Source of the DNA: Treponema sp. OMZ 790
Lineage (GTDB): Bacteria > Spirochaetota > Spirochaetia > Treponematales > Treponemataceae
Assembly: GCF_024181285.1 (NCBI RefSeq)
Contig: NZ_CP051201.1
Location: 2,480,001-2,544,000 of the forward strand
Reading direction: 5' to 3'
Length of the DNA stretch: 64,000 bases
In this document: piece by piece, positions 60,847 to 64,000 of the stretch
How the letters are laid out: every line of letters starts with the position of its first letter
Numbering within the stretch: position 1 is the first letter of the stretch
Program-made: the position numbers and the translations under genes
The notes under the pieces: generated by a model
What the model saw: the letters and a program-made list of their open reading frames with translations, nothing else
Told to the model about the DNA's origin: nothing
Databases searched by the model: none

Positions 60847-61152
60847 ATGAAAGATGCGTTTGAAATGATGGAAAGATATATGAGTGAGGAAGAAATAAAG
60901 AAAGCCAAATTAAAAGCAGAAAGAGAAAATTTTTCAATCAAATTAGCTAGGATTAGAGAATTACAGGAACTGAAGCAAAACGAGATTGCAAATTTTAGTC
61001 AGTCATCTGTTTCAAGATTAGAAAAAAGAAAGGATATAAAGCTATCAACACTTATTGATTATATTGATAGTATTGGAATGGGGCTAGAAATAAAAATATA
61101 TCCTAAATTAACTAATTCAAAAGTAAAAGAAGAAGTTTTATTAAGAACATAA
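60847..61152 (+). CDS. higA: HigA-like XRE-family antitoxin
   Basis: 101 residues. The HTH (RIRELQELKQNEIANFSQSS then VSRLEKRKDIKLSTLIDYID SIG) is that of XRE antitoxins paired with HigB. The N-terminal helical part would bind the toxin. TTAGGAGG precedes the ATG, nine bases after the toxin stop. It would bind the palindrome at 60465-60484. As the toxin is frameshifted, it may persist as a repressor only. Confidence 0.85.
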   Translation: MKDAFEMMERYMSEEEIKKAKLKAERENFSIKLARIRELQELKQNEIANFSQSSVSRLEKRKDIKLSTLIDYIDSIGMGLEIKIYPKLTNSKVKEEVLLRT

Positions 61153-61172
61153 GATATCCTAACACCTGCTTC

Positions 61173-61209
61173 AACCTGACAACAAGGACTTTAGCCCTGT
61201 TGTCAGGTT
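61173..61209. terminator. Long hairpin between convergent genes
   Basis: AACCTGACAACAAGG (61173-61187) pairs with CCCTGTTGTCAGGTT (61195-61209). It sits between the ends of the antitoxin gene and the DUF3298 gene. It lacks a T-run on either strand. Confidence 0.55.
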
Positions 61210-61218
61210 AAGCAAATT

Positions 61219-61938
61219 CTATCTAAAAAAATCTATCGGAATTGTAATTTCAGGCAAGCCTTCAGAATACGGAGCGACCTGATATTGCTCAAAAATAATT
61301 TTTATCTTTCCTTTTTCAATTTTAAAAATTTTGAAATTTTCAAGCTTGGGCTCTGTTCCTTCTTTTATCATTCCCTCATCGGAGGATAATTCGCCTTTCT
61401 TCACCTTTTCCATTAACTGCTTTCTTGCCTCATTTGAGAGCTTGACAAGCCAATTCTTTGAATTGGAACGTGCAACATCGGCCAAAGACACAAGCTTTTT
61501 TGTTTTTATATCGTAGTTTACGGGAACCAATTGCGTAAGGCCGTGGGCACCTCCCATGTATTCATAAACCGATAGAACAAAGCTTATATAATTTCCATCC
61601 CGTATGATATCATCATAGCCGATAACCAGTTCAAAATTTCGGGCAGTAGGCGACTTTGCCATATCATCGGGTGAAACGGAATAATAGTCATTCCAAAATG
61701 AGGTAATCTGACTTTTTACCGTTTTTGAAACAATAGCATTTAAAGCCGGAACATCTTCAAAAATAGGAAAATCTATTTTCAATTCGCAATGAACGGCTTC
61801 CTTTTCAACCGCAGCCATAGAATTACTTTCGGTAGCGCCTCCTACTGCATCATAATAATAAGTTTCCGCAGCACCTACGGCATTAAGCGAAAAAACAAAA
61901 AGAATAAGGCAAAACATAGCCATAATTTTTGATTTCAT
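61219..61938 (-). CDS. Secreted DUF3298/DUF4163 family protein
   Basis: 239 residues with a signal peptide (MKSKIMAMFCLILFVFSLNA, cut near GAA). The mature part has the DUF4163-DUF3298 layout: a helix-strand first half (FEDVPALNAIVSKTVKSQIT), then SFVLSVYEYMGGAHGLTQLV PVNYDIKTKKLVSLADV, and a late IFEQYQVAPYSEGLPEITIP. The Y.GGAHG and Y.V.P.a.G motifs are those of RsiV C-terminal/DUF3298 domains, some of which bind lysozyme. It should be in the periplasm. GGAGA precedes the ATG. Confidence 0.85.
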   Translation of the reverse strand: MKSKIMAMFCLILFVFSLNAVGAAETYYYDAVGGATESNSMAAVEKEAVHCELKIDFPIFEDVPALNAIVSKTVKSQITSFWNDYYSVSPDDMAKSPTARNFELVIGYDDIIRDGNYISFVLSVYEYMGGAHGLTQLVPVNYDIKTKKLVSLADVARSNSKNWLVKLSNEARKQLMEKVKKGELSSDEGMIKEGTEPKLENFKIFKIEKGKIKIIFEQYQVAPYSEGLPEITIPIDFFR

Positions 61939-62027
61939 TATATTTCTCCATAATAAAAATATTTTGGAACATTGTATAATATACGGTAAAAATGTAAAGA
62001 GGGGCTTACCTTATTTTTAGAACATTA

Positions 62028-62056
62028 TTGCATAAAAATTCTTTTTATTATATAGT
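62028..62056 (+). promoter_or_regulatory. Promoter abutting the methyltransferase start
   Basis: TTGCAT (62028-62033), 17 bases, TATAGT (62051-62056). The ATG at 62062 comes five bases later, giving a leaderless mRNA. Confidence 0.55.
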
Positions 62057-62061
62057 TATTT

Positions 62062-63363
62062 ATGAGTGTGCCAGATATGAAACTTTTTACATGGGAAGAA
62101 AAAGATGAGACCGCACAAAGATTGAAAAATCTATTAAAAAATCAAAATAAATTTTCTTTTACCGAAAACAAGATAAAAAGTTTTAATGCAGACATTGCAA
62201 AAAATTTATATATAGAATCGGATAACCTCTATGCCCTCCTTTTTTTACAAAAAGATTATAAAGAAAAAATAAAAATAATATACATTGACCCTCCGTATAA
62301 TACAGGTAAAAAATTTACTTATGCCGATAATTTTCAAAGCAAGGCCGAATGGATGAATTATCTTTATATAAGATTGAGCCTCGCAAAAACCTTATTAAGT
62401 AATGACGGACTTATTTTTATAAGCATTGACGATAAGGCCTATCCTTATTTAAGAATCATCCTTGATGAAATTTTCGGTATGGAAAATTTTATTTCTACCC
62501 TCGTCTGGAATAATTCTACCGGCGGAGGCTTGCGGAAAAAACATATCAACACATCGCATGAGTACATCGTCTTATATGCCAAGGATAAAACTAAGGTAAA
62601 GCCCATGACAGCCCCGATGCCTGAAAAGGCAAAAAAAATGTATAAATACAAGGATGATGACGGACGATTTTTTAGGTACCAGCAATTTGCGTGGAAAAAT
62701 AAAACGCAAGCCAAAAACCAAAGATATCCTATAAAAACTCCTGACGGAAATTTTATAATCCCAAAAGATGGTTATATTTACCGCTTTGTCGAAAAAACTT
62801 TTTTAAACCTTTTAGAAAAAAATTTAATAGTATTTAAAAAAACGGACAAATCCGTTTTTAAAGAGATAAACGGCAATCCTACCCGGTGGACGGTTTGGGT
62901 AAAAACCTATCTTAAAAAAGAAGAAAAAACCGTTCCTAAATCGCTCCTCCCAACGGAGTATGTTAAAACAAATATACAAAGTGCTTATGAACAAAAAGTT
63001 TTATTTGGAGCAAAGGTTTTCGATTATGCAAAGCCTGTAACTCTTTTAAAATATCTTTTTAAACTGGTTCCCGATTCTGAGGATGCAATTATCTTAGATT
63101 TTTTTTCGGGCTCGGCAGCAACAGCCCAAGCTGTAATGGAACTAAACGCAGAGTTTAACGAAACCCGAAAATTTATTTTGGTACAAAGGGACGAGCCCTG
63201 CCCTGAGGACTCCCCTGCCCTCAAAGCCGGTTTTAAAACGATAGCCGAGCTGGGCAGGGAAAGAATTATAAGAGCCTCCGCCCTAATCCAAAAACGGTTC
63301 CCGGAAAAAACTTTCGGGTTCAAGTATTTGGAATTAAGCGGAGAGAATGGCCCTACTTTTTAA
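62062..63363 (+). CDS. Type III-type (Mod-like) adenine DNA methyltransferase
   Basis: 433 residues. Catalytic motif IV DPPYNTGKKFTYADNF, motif I DFFSGSAATAQAVMELN near the end (beta-class order), and SDGLIFISIDDKAYPYLRII between, as in Mod proteins, which make N6-methyladenine. The target-recognition region is between about 150 and 310. Mod proteins often have 550-650 residues, so this is short. No res gene is next to it within the window (the 3' neighbour is a convergent peptidase), so it may be a solitary or regulatory methylase. It overlaps the peptidase gene by 11 bases at their 3' ends. Confidence 0.85.
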   Translation: MSVPDMKLFTWEEKDETAQRLKNLLKNQNKFSFTENKIKSFNADIAKNLYIESDNLYALLFLQKDYKEKIKIIYIDPPYNTGKKFTYADNFQSKAEWMNYLYIRLSLAKTLLSNDGLIFISIDDKAYPYLRIILDEIFGMENFISTLVWNNSTGGGLRKKHINTSHEYIVLYAKDKTKVKPMTAPMPEKAKKMYKYKDDDGRFFRYQQFAWKNKTQAKNQRYPIKTPDGNFIIPKDGYIYRFVEKTFLNLLEKNLIVFKKTDKSVFKEINGNPTRWTVWVKTYLKKEEKTVPKSLLPTEYVKTNIQSAYEQKVLFGAKVFDYAKPVTLLKYLFKLVPDSEDAIILDFFSGSAATAQAVMELNAEFNETRKFILVQRDEPCPEDSPALKAGFKTIAELGRERIIRASALIQKRFPEKTFGFKYLELSGENGPTF

Positions 63364-64000
63364 GATGTTTTTCAAACCAGTTGAAGATCTCGGTTAAACG
63401 GCGGATTCGGTGCTTGGGCTTTCCTGTTCGGGAGAGGTCATGATTTTCCCCGTGGAACAAAACAAGCTTAGCTTCGCAGCCGTGATATTTGAGGGCCGTA
63501 AACATTTGGAAGGCGCAGGCCTCAAAACAGCGGTAGTCCTCATCCGATTGAATAAAAAGAGTCGGAGTCTTGCACTTATCGGCATACTTGAGGGGACTGT
63601 GATCCCACATTTTTTCTACCCCCTTCCAAGGCGTAACATCTCCGTTTTGATCCGAGTTAAAATAATAACCGATATCGGTTATTCCGAATTTGGAAATCCA
63701 GTTAGAAATAGAACGCTGGGAGCAGGCTGCAGCAAAGCGGTTTGTGTGGCCGATAATCCAGTTAGTCATAAAGCCGCCGTAGGAGCCGCCCATAACGCCT
63801 ACCCTATCCTTGTCGATGTCCTTGTATTTTTTTAGAACTTCATCGGTTAATTTCATTAAGTCGGAGTAATCGATTGTACCGTACTTGCCCCGAATGTCGG
63901 CAAAGCCCCGGCCCATTCCGTCGGCACCGCGAGGGTTTGTATAAAACACAAAGTAGCCTGATTGGGCTAAAAACTGCATCTCGTGATAAAAGATTGAACC
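63353..64000 (-). CDS. S9-family (prolyl oligopeptidase-type) peptidase, C-terminal catalytic part (partial)
   Basis: 216 codons in the window, open at its right edge. The catalytic domain is complete: FYTNPRGADGMGRGFADIRG, nucleophile Ser in GVMGGSYGGFMTNWI, Asp in SDEDYRC, His in FHGENHDLSRTG. This matches acyl-aminoacyl-peptidase/dipeptidyl-peptidase-type S9C enzymes, which normally have an N-terminal beta-propeller that would lie beyond the window. It probably trims peptides for uptake as amino acids. Confidence 0.92.
   Translation of the reverse strand, partial: GSIFYHEMQFLAQSGYFVFYTNPRGADGMGRGFADIRGKYGTIDYSDLMKLTDEVLKKYKDIDKDRVGVMGGSYGGFMTNWIIGHTNRFAAACSQRSISNWISKFGITDIGYYFNSDQNGDVTPWKGVEKMWDHSPLKYADKCKTPTLFIQSDEDYRCFEACAFQMFTALKYHGCEAKLVLFHGENHDLSRTGKPKHRIRRLTEIFNWFEKHLKK

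Overview
The window looks like chromosomal DNA of an oral treponeme, most likely Treponema denticola or a close relative. The DNA is AT-rich. The housekeeping genes (gatB, addB/addA-like, trkA/trkH, cysS, murB, an NADH oxidase, a dCache chemoreceptor) suit a host-associated spirochaete, and the dense polymorphic-toxin/immunity content is of the kind oral treponemes carry. The species call is an inference from gene content, not a database match.

Layout. (1) 1-151: 3' end of gatB and its terminator. (2) 153-7.7 kb, minus strand: small membrane proteins, an aspartic-protease-like protein, an alpha/beta hydrolase and immunity-type genes (GAD-like/DUF1851 among them). Two passenger genes here sit between short direct repeats built from the junctions of duplicated neighbours. 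(3) 7.8-18.5 kb, minus strand: an array of about nine orphan Rhs 'tips'. Each is a short piece of the Rhs core ([23 protein letters not shown]) followed by a toxin domain or its remnant, then one to three immunity-type genes (LRR, ankyrin, HEAT-like, Imm51, unknown). Toxin domains recognised: GIY-YIG-like nuclease (three times), GH-E nuclease, and one probable RNase-type tip. No full-length Rhs gene is present. Several tips carry nonsense codons, deletions or no start codon. (4) 18.6-30.8 kb, plus strand: immunity-type and accessory genes without toxins (Imm26-like, SUKH/SMI1, DUF4375, DUF2004, DUF4261, ankyrin) and two AlbA_2-type ATP-binding regulators. (5) 31-34.6 kb: a DUF4143 ATPase and a methyl-accepting chemotaxis protein whose first codons are out of frame. 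(6) 34.6-42.4 kb, minus strand: two beta-propeller-like proteins, two almost identical tandem secreted proteins plus a third truncated copy, a DUF4280 (PAAR-like)/transglutaminase-like putative effector, and an unknown protein upstream of it. (7) 42.5-64 kb, core genome: addBA-like recombination genes, trkAH, a membrane transglutaminase-like protein with anti-sigma and ECF sigma factors, cysS, murB, a 47-residue small ORF with its own promoter and terminator, a second DUF4143 ATPase, NADH oxidase, a HigBA-type module with a frameshifted toxin, a DUF3298 secreted protein, a type III Mod-like methyltransferase, and the C-terminal part of an S9 peptidase.

How it fits together. Regions 2-6 read as a store of toxin and immunity parts in which short shared Rhs-core pieces and duplicated gene ends give homology for shuffling. 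The most striking pattern is that every toxin C-terminus that can be read in the array ends in a basic/Gly-rich tail carrying a cysteine, the only one in its toxin portion, although the toxin domains are unrelated. Other points: direct-repeat-flanked passenger genes, poly-G tracts in one toxin and one immunity gene, a PAAR-like transglutaminase effector next to recently duplicated secreted proteins, and four genes whose -10 boxes abut the start codon (probable leaderless mRNAs).
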